Shown here piece by piece: positions 41,487 to 49,817 of a stretch of 64,000 bases of DNA (position 1 is its first letter; the number at the start of each line of letters is the position of its first letter). Source of the stretch: JAOUJD01 sp963726405 (GTDB lineage Bacteria; Pseudomonadota; Gammaproteobacteria; Burkholderiales; Burkholderiaceae_F); assembly GCA_963726405.1 (NCBI GenBank), contig CAVSCF010000001.1:248001-312000 (forward strand). Direction: 5' to 3'. The notes below the pieces were generated by a model, which was given only the letters and a program-made list of their open reading frames with translations, did not search any database and was not told the origin of the DNA. The position numbers were made by a program, and so were the translations under genes.

Positions 41487-42305
41487 TTGACCAGGGATCG
41501 CTACACGCTCGTCGCGCTGATGCTGCCGGCGGGCGCCGTCTTTTTCGCGTTCTTCCTCCTGCCGCTCGCGAATCTGTTCGTGATCGGCGGCACCGGCGCG
41601 CTCGGCTGGTCCGCGTACGCGGCGGTGCTGACCGAGCCGCGCTACCTGTCGAGCCTGGTTTCGACGGTCGTGCTGGCCGGCGCGACCACGGTCGCCACGC
41701 TTGTCGTGTCCGGCATCAGCGGTGTCTTCCTGACGCGCAACCGGTTCCGCGGGCGCGAGGTGCTCACAGCGCTGCTGACGTTGCCGCTCGCGTTTCCGGG
41801 CGTCGTCATCGGGTTCATGGTGATCATGCTGGCCGGCCGCCAGGGGCTGATTCCGGACATCACCGATGCGCTCTTCGGCGAGCGGCTGGTCTTCGCGTAC
41901 TCGATGGCGGGTCTCTTCATCGGCTATCTCTACTTCTCGATTCCGAGAACGATTCTCACCGTCATGGCCGCCGCCGAGAAACTCGACCCGCGTCTGGAGG
42001 AGGCGGCGCGCTCGCTCGGGGCGGGTCCGCTGCGCGTCGTCCGCGATGTGATTGTTCCGGCGCTGCAGCCGGCGCTGCTGGCGGCCGGGGCGATCTGCTT
42101 CGCCACGGCCATGGGTGCGTTCGGGACGGCGTTCACGCTGGCGACCAAGATCAACGTGCTGCCGATGGTGATCTACACCGAGTTCACGCTTGCGGCCAAC
42201 GTGGCGATGGCGGCGGCGCTGTCGTTCGTGCTGGGCGCGATCACCTGGGCCGTTCTGGCGGTAGCGCGTACGGCGGCGGGCAACACCGTGGCGGCGGCGG
42301 GCTGA
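41487..42305 (+). CDS. ABC importer permease, first subunit
   Basis: Membrane protein of 272 residues of the BPD_transp_1 family with about six helices. The EAA loop that contacts the ATPase is EAARSLGAGPLRVVRDVIVP (about 172-191). The start is uncertain: TTG at 41487 gives a good N-terminus but no clear ribosome site; an in-frame ATG lies at 41520. The stop TGA overlaps the ATG of the second permease gene. Confidence 0.88.
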   Translation: MTRDRYTLVALMLPAGAVFFAFFLLPLANLFVIGGTGALGWSAYAAVLTEPRYLSSLVSTVVLAGATTVATLVVSGISGVFLTRNRFRGREVLTALLTLPLAFPGVVIGFMVIMLAGRQGLIPDITDALFGERLVFAYSMAGLFIGYLYFSIPRTILTVMAAAEKLDPRLEEAARSLGAGPLRVVRDVIVPALQPALLAAGAICFATAMGAFGTAFTLATKINVLPMVIYTEFTLAANVAMAAALSFVLGAITWAVLAVARTAAGNTVAAAG

Positions 42306-43121
42306 TGACGCAGCGCCGCTCCGTCGTCTTCTGGCTGCTGCTGGCCTTCACGCTGTTCGTCTGCGCCTTCCTGGTGGTGCCGGTGGCGATGTCGATGATG
42401 GCCGGCGTGACGCGGAACTACTTCGAAGGCATGGCGGGCCGGCCTGACGTTGCGACTGGGTGCTGAAGGTCTGGACCGACTACCGGCACACGATCCTGCT
42501 GTCGATCCAGATCGCGGTCGCCTGTCTCGCCTGCACGCTGGTGCTCGGCGTGCCCGCCGCGTACGTGCTGGCGCGCAAGACCGAACGCGCTCACGCGGGC
42601 GATCGAGGAACTGCTGGTGATGCCGGTGGCGATTCCAGGCCTGGCGACGGCACTGGCGCTGATCGTCACGTTCGGAGGCTGGGGCGGGCTGCGCACGAGC
42701 TGGGTCTTCATCCTGATCGGCCACGTGCTGTTCACGCTGCCTTTCATGGTGCGCAGCGTGCTCGCCGTGCTGGCGTCGATCGACCTGAAGACGCTGGAGG
42801 AGGGCGCGCGCAGCCTCGGCGCCAGCTTCTCGCAGCGCTTCTTCGGCATCGTGCTGCCGAATTGCCGCTCCGGCATCGTCGCCGGCTCGCTGATGGTCGT
42901 TACGCTGTCGCTCGGCGAGTTCAACATGACGCTGCTGCTGCATACGCCGCTGACACCCACGCTGCCGGTGGGACTGGCGGACAGCTATGCATCGCTGCGG
43001 ATCGAGGTCGGATCGCGCCTACACGCTGGTGTTCTTCGTGATCATCATTCCACTGCTGGTCGCCCTGCAACTGGCGTCACCGGCCTCTGAGCAACAAGTC
43101 CATCCGGTAGAAAGACGATGA
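42305..43121 (+). CDS. ABC importer permease, second subunit, three frame breaks
   Basis: Second BPD_transp_1 permease, about 270 codons. Starts MTQRRSVVFWLLLAFTLFVC with ATG overlapping the previous stop. The frame changes near 42445-42465, near 42590-42600 and near 43013-43020. Joined, it keeps TDYRHTILLSIQIAVACLAC, IEELLVMPVAIPGLATALAL, the EAA-like loop EEGARSLGASFSQRFFGIV, and a last helix TLVFFVIIIPLLVALQLAS. It ends in a TGA (43119-43121) that overlaps the ATPase ATG, so the operon junction is intact. This argues for sequencing indels. Confidence 0.82.
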
Positions 43122-44161
43122 GCGGCATCCCGATCACGCTGCGCTCCTGCAAGAAGACGTTCGACGACGGGACGGTGGCGCTGCAACCGCTCGACCTCGC
43201 GATCGCGGCGGGCGAGACCATCGTCCTGCTCGGGCCGTCCGGCTGCGGCAAGACGACGACGCTGCGGATCATCGCCGGGCTGGAAGCGCCCGACGCCGGC
43301 GGCCAGGTGCTGTTCGACGCGGCCGACGTGACGCCGGTGCCGATCGAGAAACGCAACGTGGGCATGGTGTTCCAGAGCTATGCGCTGTTCCCGAACATGA
43401 CGGTCGAGGGCAACGTCGAGTACGGACTGAAGGTGCGCGGCATGGCGGCCGCCGAGCGGGACGCGCGGGTGCGCGAGATGCTCGCGATGATGCGGATCGA
43501 ACCGCTCGCGCGGCGCCGCATTGACCAGTTGTCCGGCGGCCAGCGCCAGCGGGTGGCGCTGGCGCGTGCCATCGCCCCGCGCCCGCGCGTGCTGCTGCTC
43601 GACGAGCCGCTGACGGCGCTCGATGCCAAGCTGCGCGAGGACCTGCGCGTCGAGATCGACCGGCTGCTGCGCTCGCTGAACATCACGACGGTGTACGTCA
43701 CCCACGACCAGGCCGAGGCGATGGCGCTCGGCGACCGCATCGCGGTGATGGCGCACGGGCGGATCGCGCAGATCGGCACGCCGCAGGACATCTATTTCGC
43801 GCCGGCGGATGCCTTCGTCGCCGACTTCATCGGGACGATGAACCGCGTGCACGGCCAGGTCGCCGACGGCAGGCTGCGCTTCGCCGGCGGCTGGTTGCCG
43901 CTGGCCCACGGTCACGACGGCGAAGACGCCATGTTCCGTCCCGAGGACCTCCGGCTTGTCGACGAGGGGAGCTCGCAGTTCCGGGGACGCGTGGTCAGCA
44001 GCTTCTTCCTCGGCGATCACACGCGGCTCGTCATCGACGTCGGCGGCGATTCGATGCTGATCGCGCGCGTGCAGCAGCGCGAGAAGCTGCACGCGGGCGA
44101 TGTCGTGCACTGTGCGGTGGATGCGGGCGCGGTGGTTGCATTGCGGCCGGTCGACGAGTGA
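43118..44161 (+). CDS. ABC importer ATPase, PotA-like with TOBE domain
   Basis: ATPase of 347 residues. Walker A LLGPSGCGKTTTL (near residue 38), Q loop MVFQSYALFPNMTV, signature LSGGQRQRVALARAI, Walker B VLLLDEPLTALDAKLRE and switch His in VYVTHDQAEAM. The C-terminal TOBE region (about 255-345) is typical of spermidine, iron and phosphonate importers. Its start overlaps the permease stop. Confidence 0.92.
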   Translation: MSGIPITLRSCKKTFDDGTVALQPLDLAIAAGETIVLLGPSGCGKTTTLRIIAGLEAPDAGGQVLFDAADVTPVPIEKRNVGMVFQSYALFPNMTVEGNVEYGLKVRGMAAAERDARVREMLAMMRIEPLARRRIDQLSGGQRQRVALARAIAPRPRVLLLDEPLTALDAKLREDLRVEIDRLLRSLNITTVYVTHDQAEAMALGDRIAVMAHGRIAQIGTPQDIYFAPADAFVADFIGTMNRVHGQVADGRLRFAGGWLPLAHGHDGEDAMFRPEDLRLVDEGSSQFRGRVVSSFFLGDHTRLVIDVGGDSMLIARVQQREKLHAGDVVHCAVDAGAVVALRPVDE

Positions 44162-44171
44162 GGGCGAGGCC

Positions 44172-44991
44172 ATGATCCTGTGCCAGATCAGCGACACCCA
44201 CATCAAGGCCGGGCGCAAGCTGGCGTACGGCGTGGTCGACACCGCGGGCCTGCTCGAGCGCTGCGTCGCCGACATCCTGAAACTGCCGAAGCAGCCCGAC
44301 GCCGTCATCGCGACCGGTGACCTCGTCGACTACGGCCGGCCGGACGAGTACGGGCTGCTGCGCGAGTTGCTCGCGCCGCTGACGATGCCGCTCTACCTGA
44401 TGCCGGGCAACCACGACGAGCGCGATGCACTGCGCGCGTCGTTTCCGGAGCATGCCTACCTGCGGCAGTGGGAACCGTTCATCCAGTACGCCATCGACGA
44501 CTTTCCGGTGCGCATCGTGGCGCTCGACACCCTGGTCCCGCGCAAGGGCGGCGGCGTCCTGTGCGCCGATCGGCTGGCATGGCTGGACCGCACGTTGTCC
44601 GCGCGGGCCGCGGCGCCCACAGTCGTCGAATTGCCTCACCCGCCGTTCAGGACCGGCATCGGTTGCACGGACAAGATCGCGCTCGACGCTGACAGTGTCG
44701 CGGGGCTCGACGGGGTGATCGGGCGGCACCCAAAGGTCGACCGCGTCATCGCGGGGCATCTCCGTCCCATCACGGTGCGTTGTTAGCCGGGACCCTGCGG
44801 GCACCTGCCCGAGTACCGTGCATCAGCAGGCCCTCGACATCGCAGCCGATGCAAAGGATGACTACAGGCTCGTGCCGCCAGCGAACCAGCTCCACGGTTG
44901 GAGCGGGACGCAGCTCGTGACACACACCGCGGATGTCGGCGACTTCCCCGGCACATGTCCCGTCCGGGTTGGTGGCAAGCTCGTCGACTGA
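44172..44991 (+). CDS. Calcineurin-like phosphodiesterase, frame break near the end
   Basis: Cytoplasmic metallophosphoesterase of about 272 codons, CpdA/GpdQ-like. Seen: CQISDTHIKAG, VIATGDLVDYG, LMPGNHDERDALR, VVELPHPPFRTGIG and VIAGHLRPI, the ordered metal motifs of the family. The frame is lost near 44775-44800. One base over, the expected C-terminus continues (STVHQQALDIAADAKDDY, NQLHGWSGTQLVTHTADVGD) to a TGA at 44989-44991. Cotranscribed with the ABC importer (10 nt after the ATPase). It may release a usable product from an imported phosphodiester. Confidence 0.82.
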
Positions 44992-45033
44992 CCCAACGTG
45001 CCGGCGGGCGCGAACCGCCTTAGAGTGGCGCCC

Positions 45034-46265
45034 ATGGGCACCGATCCCTCGGCACCGAAGCATGACGGCGCGTCGTTCGGCACGCTCTGTGCGCTCGGCA
45101 TCGCCCAGATCGTCTCCTGGGGATCGCTGTACTACGCGTTCAGCTTCCTCATCACGCCGTTGATGGAGGCGAGCGGCGGCGACAAGCCGACCGTGTTCGC
45201 CGCCTTCTCGTTCGGCCTGCTCGTCAGCGGGCTGCTCTCGGCACCTGTTGGAGCCCTGATCGATCGCATCGGTGGCCGCGGTGTGATGACGGCCGGGTCC
45301 ATCGCGGCGGCGGCGCTGCTCGCCCTTCTATCGCAGGTCCAGTCGGTCCTTGCGCTGTACGCGGTCTGGGCCGGGCTCGGCGTCGTGATGGCGGCGACGC
45401 TGTACGACCCCGCCTTCGCCGTCATCACGCGACTCTTCGCCACCAACTATCGCCGCGCGATCACGACGCTGACGCTGTTCGGCGGCTTCGCGAGCACCGT
45501 GTTCTGGCCGCTGACGCAGTTGCTCATCGCCGAGTTCGGCTGGCGCAATGCGCTCCTCGTGCTGGCACTGCTCAATCTCGTGGTGTGCGCTCCCTTGCAC
45601 TGGCGGGTGCTGCCGCGCGACGGCCGCAGGGATCGTCCACGCCTGGGTGGTTCGGGCACGCCGGGCGCGTTTCGCGCCGCGCTGCGCACGCCCGTCTTCT
45701 ACCTGCTGACCATCGCATTCACCGGGAACGCTCTAGTGTTCTCGGCGACGCAAGTCCACCTGATGTCGATGCTGCAGGACAAGCAGCTGTCGGCGGCCTC
45801 CGCCGCGCTTGTCGGCGCGATGATCGGTCCCATGCAGGTGACCGGTCGCGTGCTGGAACTCGCGTTTGCCTCGCGCCTTTCGGCGTCGGCCATCGGCATC
45901 CTCGCCATGGCCTTCCTGCCGTTGTCGCTGTGGCTGCTCGGCGTCGCCGGCGTGCAGTGGCCGCTGCTCGTCGCCTTTCGCGGTGGTCTACGGCATCGGC
46001 AATGGGGTGATGACCATCGTGCGCGGCGCCATCGCCGCCGAACTCTTCGGACGCGAAGCCTATGGCGCCATCAACGGCGCGATGGCCGCGCCAGTGATCG
46101 TCGCCAAGGCGGCCGGCCCGCTGGTCGCGGCATTGCTGTTCGCATGGCTCGGCGGCTACGAACGGACGCTCGACGGTCCTGATCGTCATCGGAGTGATCT
46201 CGACGGCGGTCTTCGTGCTATCCACCCGCGCGTCGCGCCACGGCCGGCCCGCGCCAATCCAGTAG
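45034..46265 (+). CDS. MFS transporter, two frame breaks
   Basis: Twelve-helix major facilitator protein, about 410 codons from the ATG at 45034. Intact for the first 310 or so residues (GIAQIVSWGSLYYAFSFLIT; the cytoplasmic loop DRIGGRGVMTAG after TM2; FGGFASTVFWPLTQLLIAEF). It is then shifted near 45975-45985 (LLVAF joins to AVVYGIGNGVMTIVRGAIAA) and again near 46170-46180 (joining to TVLIVIGVISTAVFVLSTRA), ending at a TAG at 46263-46265. Substrate unknown. The conserved sequence after each break suggests base-call indels. Confidence 0.82.
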
Positions 46266-46292
46266 ACTTTCGCCCGTCGCTTCACCGTCCTC

Positions 46293-46315
46293 GAGCCCGC
46301 GTTCTGCGCGGGCTC
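46293..46315 (+). promoter_or_regulatory. Hairpin just upstream of gltX
   Basis: GAGCCCGCG (46293-46301) pairs perfectly with CGCGGGCTC (46307-46315) around a five-base loop, 8 nt before the gltX ATG. No T tract follows, so it is not a standard terminator. In a transcript reading into gltX it would crowd the ribosome-binding region. It could be a weak terminator of the MFS gene or a translation control. Confidence 0.45.
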
Positions 46316-46323
46316 TGTCATTG

Positions 46324-47730
46324 ATGAGCCAGGTCCGCACTCGTATCGCGCCCAGTCCCACCGGCATGCTCCATCTCGGCACGGCGCGCACCGCGCTGTT
46401 CTGCTGGGCCTATGCCCGCCACTTCGGCGGCCAGTTCATCCTCCGCATCGAAGACACGGATCTCGAGCGCTCGACCGAAGAGGCGGTGCAGGTCATTCTC
46501 GACAGCATGGACTGGCTCGGCCTCGATTACGACGAAGGCCCGATTCGCCAGACCCATCGGCTCGACCACTATGCAAAGGCGATCGATCGGCTCCTCACGG
46601 AAGGCAAGGCCTACAAGTGTTACGCCGGCAAGGATGAACTCGAGGCGCTGCGCGAAGGGCAGATGGCCCGCGGCGAGAAGCCTCGCTACGACGGCCGCTG
46701 GCGGCCCGAGAACGTCGCGAGCAAGACGCCGCCGGCCGGCGTGGCGCCGGTGATCCGCTTCCGCAATCCCGACGACGGGGAAGTGGGCTGGAACGATCTC
46801 GTGAAAGGCCCGATCAGCATCTCCAATCGCGAACTGGACGACCTGGTGATCGCGCGCGGCGACGGCGTGCCGACCTACAACTTCGCGGTGGTGGTGGATG
46901 ACATCGACATGCGGATCACGCACGTGCTTCGCGGCGACGACCACATCAACAACACGCCGCGCCAGATCAACATCTACCGGGCACTCGGCGCATCGCTCCC
47001 ACAGTTCGGCCACCTCCCGATGATCCTCGGGCCGGACGGCCAGAAACTGTCGAAGCGCCATGGCGCCGTCAGCGTGCTGCAGTACGACGAGGACGGCTAC
47101 CTGCCGGAGGCGCTGTTCAACTACCTTGCGCGTCTCGGTTGGAGCCATGGCGACGCCGAGAAATTCACGCGCGAGCAACTCGTCGAATGGTTCGACGTCG
47201 ACCACGTGAACCGCGCGCCGGCCCAGTACAACCTTGACAAGCTGATGTGGCTCAACGGCGAGTACATCAAGGAGGCCGACACGGCGCGGCTCGCCACGCT
47301 CGTGGCGCCGCGCATCGCCAGCCGTGGCGGCCAGACCGCGGGCGGACCCCCACTCGAGGCGGTCGTTGCACTCTTCAAGGACCGGGCACGCACCTTGAAC
47401 GAACTCGCTGAAGGTGCGCTTCTGTTCTACCGCGAGCCGGCGCGCAATCCCGCGGCGCTTGAGGAGCACCTGACCGAAGCAGGGCGAGCGGCTTTGGTCG
47501 CGTTCCGGGAGCGCGCAGGCAGCGTCGCCTGGGAGCGTGCCGCGCTGAACGGCGTGATCAAGCAGATCGTGGCGGAAATGAAAGTGAAGATGCCGCAGGT
47601 GGCGGTGCCGCTGCGCGTGGCCGTCACCGGCCAGACGCAGACTCCATCCATCGATGCCGTGCTCGAACTCATCGGACGCGATGCGGTCATGTCCCGCATC
47701 GACGCGGCGCTGGGACTCGCGGGCGGATGA
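46324..47730 (+). CDS. gltX: Glutamate-tRNA ligase
   Basis: Class I aminoacyl-tRNA synthetase of 468 residues from the ATG at 46324. The HIGH-like motif is in IAPSPTGMLHLGTARTALF and the KMSKS-like motif is KLSKRHGAVSV. IRFRNPDDGEVGWNDLVKG and VLRGDDHINNTPRQINIY are also typical. The C-terminal anticodon-binding domain ends LELIGRDAVMSRIDAAL. Followed closely by tRNA-Ala and tRNA-Glu, its own substrate, which have their own promoter. Confidence 0.96.
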   Translation: MSQVRTRIAPSPTGMLHLGTARTALFCWAYARHFGGQFILRIEDTDLERSTEEAVQVILDSMDWLGLDYDEGPIRQTHRLDHYAKAIDRLLTEGKAYKCYAGKDELEALREGQMARGEKPRYDGRWRPENVASKTPPAGVAPVIRFRNPDDGEVGWNDLVKGPISISNRELDDLVIARGDGVPTYNFAVVVDDIDMRITHVLRGDDHINNTPRQINIYRALGASLPQFGHLPMILGPDGQKLSKRHGAVSVLQYDEDGYLPEALFNYLARLGWSHGDAEKFTREQLVEWFDVDHVNRAPAQYNLDKLMWLNGEYIKEADTARLATLVAPRIASRGGQTAGGPPLEAVVALFKDRARTLNELAEGALLFYREPARNPAALEEHLTEAGRAALVAFRERAGSVAWERAALNGVIKQIVAEMKVKMPQVAVPLRVAVTGQTQTPSIDAVLELIGRDAVMSRIDAALGLAGG

Positions 47731-47735
47731 CGAGT

Positions 47736-47763
47736 TTGATCGCGTCCGGAATATCGCTATACT
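47736..47763 (+). promoter_or_regulatory. Sigma-70 promoter of the tRNA-Ala/tRNA-Glu unit
   Basis: TTGATC (47736-47741) and TATACT (47758-47763) with a 16-nt spacer, 14 nt before the tRNA-Ala 5' end. This is a good match and well placed, just after the gltX stop. Confidence 0.75.
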
Positions 47764-47777
47764 TGCCGGCTCGCTGT

Positions 47778-47853
<76 letters not shown>

Positions 47854-47885
47854 CAGGACACCGGACGCGATCGATGTCGCTTCCT

Positions 47886-47961
47886 GTCCCCTTCGTCTAG
47901 AGGCCTAGGACACCGCCCTTTCACGGCGATAACACGAGTTCGAATCTCGTAGGGGACGCCA
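47886..47961 (+). tRNA. tRNA-Glu (TTC)
   Basis: Starts GTCCCCTTCGTCTAGAGGCC, as in known bacterial tRNA-Glu. Anticodon loop CTTTCAC gives TTC. T arm CGAGT-TCGAATC-TCGTA style, acceptor end GGGGAC, then G and encoded CCA. The first pair of the anticodon stem (27-43) is a C-A mismatch instead of C-G, because the 3' strand reads GGCGA. The gene otherwise looks functional. Confidence 0.94.
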
Positions 47962-47972
47962 ACTCAGCACGC

Positions 47973-48003
47973 AAAACGGCCCGCACTCGCGCGGGCCGTT
48001 TTG
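47973..48003 (+). terminator. Rho-independent terminator after tRNA-Glu
   Basis: AAAACGGCCCGC (47973-47984) pairs perfectly with GCGGGCCGTTTT (47991-48002) around a six-base loop, ending in a T run. It closes the tRNA unit and could also stop minus-strand transcription from the GT9 gene. Confidence 0.88.
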
Positions 48004-48110
48004 CGTTGGTGTCTGTCAAGCGCGGGAGAAGTCGCGGCGTCCGGTGAGCCGCGTGCAGCTCCGCTTGCCGCGCGGGCGCGACGATGCAGACTGAGCGCCT
48101 CGGCGCCGGC

Positions 48111-49143
48111 TCAGACCCTTACCAACACCGATTCCGGCGGCCCTGGCACCGTGGCTTGGACATGGCGCACCACCTCTTCGACGGTGATTCGATCCATGCA
48201 GTCCCAATAGGGACAGGCTTCGCGGATGCATTTCTCGCACGTCGGCACGGCCGGCGTCAGCACTACGCCGCGTCCGAGCGGCCCCCAGCGGATCGGCAGG
48301 CTCATCCGCCGGGGATCGTAGATGGTGACGGTCGGCACATCGAGCGCCGCGGCGATGTGCGCGGGGCCGGTCGAGCCGCAGACGACCACGTCGCTCGCGC
48401 CGATGACCGCCATCAGTTCGCGCGGACCCAGTTCGCCTGCAAGATCGAGCAGGCCGGCCGACTTCCGGCATCCCGCTCGCCCGAAACTCGCGGCCCTCGC
48501 TCTCGCTGCCGGTGACGACGACGCCACACCCCGCGCCGGCGAGCCGCTGCGCAAGCTCGCGGTAATGAGCCCAGGGCCGGGCAGTAAAGCCGCCGGGATG
48601 GAGGGTCACGACGGGCCGCGGCAGCGCGCGCAGCCGCGTCGCCGCGGCGTCCCGCTCGGCGTCCGTGAGGTAGAGCCGCGGCCGGCCCCGCGCGTACGGG
48701 GTCGGATCGAGACCCAGTCCCCTGAGCATCTCGACGTTGTAATCGCGCTCGTGACGCGAGAAGTCGCTGCGGTGCTGACGGACCCATCGATTGGCAAACA
48801 CGCTGTGCCAGCGATTAGGTGTGGCGACGCGAACCGGAACGCGCGCCAGCCATGCGGCCATCATCGGCTTCCGAAACGGCATCAGAAACACTACAGCGTC
48901 GAACCGGCCGCGGAAGAAGGCGGCGTACTCGCCGAGCGGTGCGTCGCGGCTCAGCGGCAGCACCGCATCGAGGTCCGGATGGTCCTGGAAGAGCGGCGCC
49001 GCATACTCGCTCGAGACAAAGGTGATGTGCGCCTTCGGCATGAGCCGTCGAAGCGCCGTCGCGGCCGGCAGGCACAGGATCTGGTCGCCAATCCCGTCCG
49101 GCCGAACGAGGCCGATGCGGGCGTCCTCCGCGAGCGACGTCAT
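48111..49143 (-). CDS. Glycosyltransferase family 9 (heptosyltransferase-like), one frame break
   Basis: About 344 codons from the ATG at 49143, with AAGGAC 9 nt upstream. The N-terminal GT-B half (ARIGLVRPDGIGDQILCLPA, HITFVSSEYAAPLFQDHPDL, FDAVVFLMPFRKPMMAAWLA, VVTLHPGGFTARPW) is in one frame. Near 48470-48485 the frame shifts. The C-terminal half follows with ELMAVIGASDVVVCGSTGPA and HIAAALDVPTVTIYDPRRMS, ending CEKCIREACPYWDCM, the usual cysteine-rich GT9 end. It would add a heptose or similar sugar to LPS. Confidence 0.85.
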
Positions 49144-49817
49144 GAACGGGAAGTCCTTCTGCGCGATGTGCCGATAGTGGCGGAACGGCTTGCGAGGCTG
49201 CGGACTCATTCGACGCTGCTCGTTCGTCTTGATGCAGTACATCGAGGGTTCGGCGTGCTGCCAGTTGTCCTCGGTGAGACGTTACGTGCGTCGCATCGCG
49301 AACGCAACCGCGAACCATGGCAGCAGCGGCGCGCGCTCGGCGCCTTCATCCGCGCCGCCGCGAAGCCACATCGCGATGATGGCCAGGCGCGGCATCAGCC
49401 GCCCCGCGCATCAGCTTCGTGATCGTCGCTGCGTCGCCGGCGGCGCGCCACAGGAATAAGCAGCGCGGACAACTTGCGTCGCGCCGTGGATCGGCGCCGC
49501 GTTGAAGATCCCGGCTGTCAGAGTCCCAACGATCCGAGGCGCCACGCGCCCAGATCGTGCAGAGGCGAACCCGTCGCCGATGAGGGCACGCCGTTGAGCC
49601 GGCGAAGTCGCATCGCACTGCAGCGATTTGAGGCGCAGCCGAACGCAGCGCGTACCTGCGCCTGCTCATTCCCGTTAGCGCTTGCTTCTCTCGCCACGTC
49701 ACGGTACGTTGCTGCGCTCTGCGAGCGTTGAACGGCATACGTATCGCAAGGCGAGGCAGCAGGGCAGATCCCTCGCACAGAACATCAGAAGAAGTTGCAG
49801 TACCACAAGGAGGAGTC
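49144..49817 (+). other. Gap without a convincing gene
   Basis: A 674-bp stretch between the GT9 gene and the protease gene. On the minus strand, 49282-49395 could encode 37 residues (MPRLAIIAMWLRGG...), but it lacks a ribosome site and known similarity. Given the frame breaks on both sides, remnants of a gene cannot be excluded. The last 15 bases hold the strong AAGGAGGAG site of the protease gene (49807-49815). Confidence 0.4.

Noticed and set aside
49282..49395. Minus-strand 37-codon ORF (MPRLAIIAMWLRGG...)
   Set aside because: No ribosome site, no family and in a gap flanked by frame-broken genes; kept only as a note in the gap entry.
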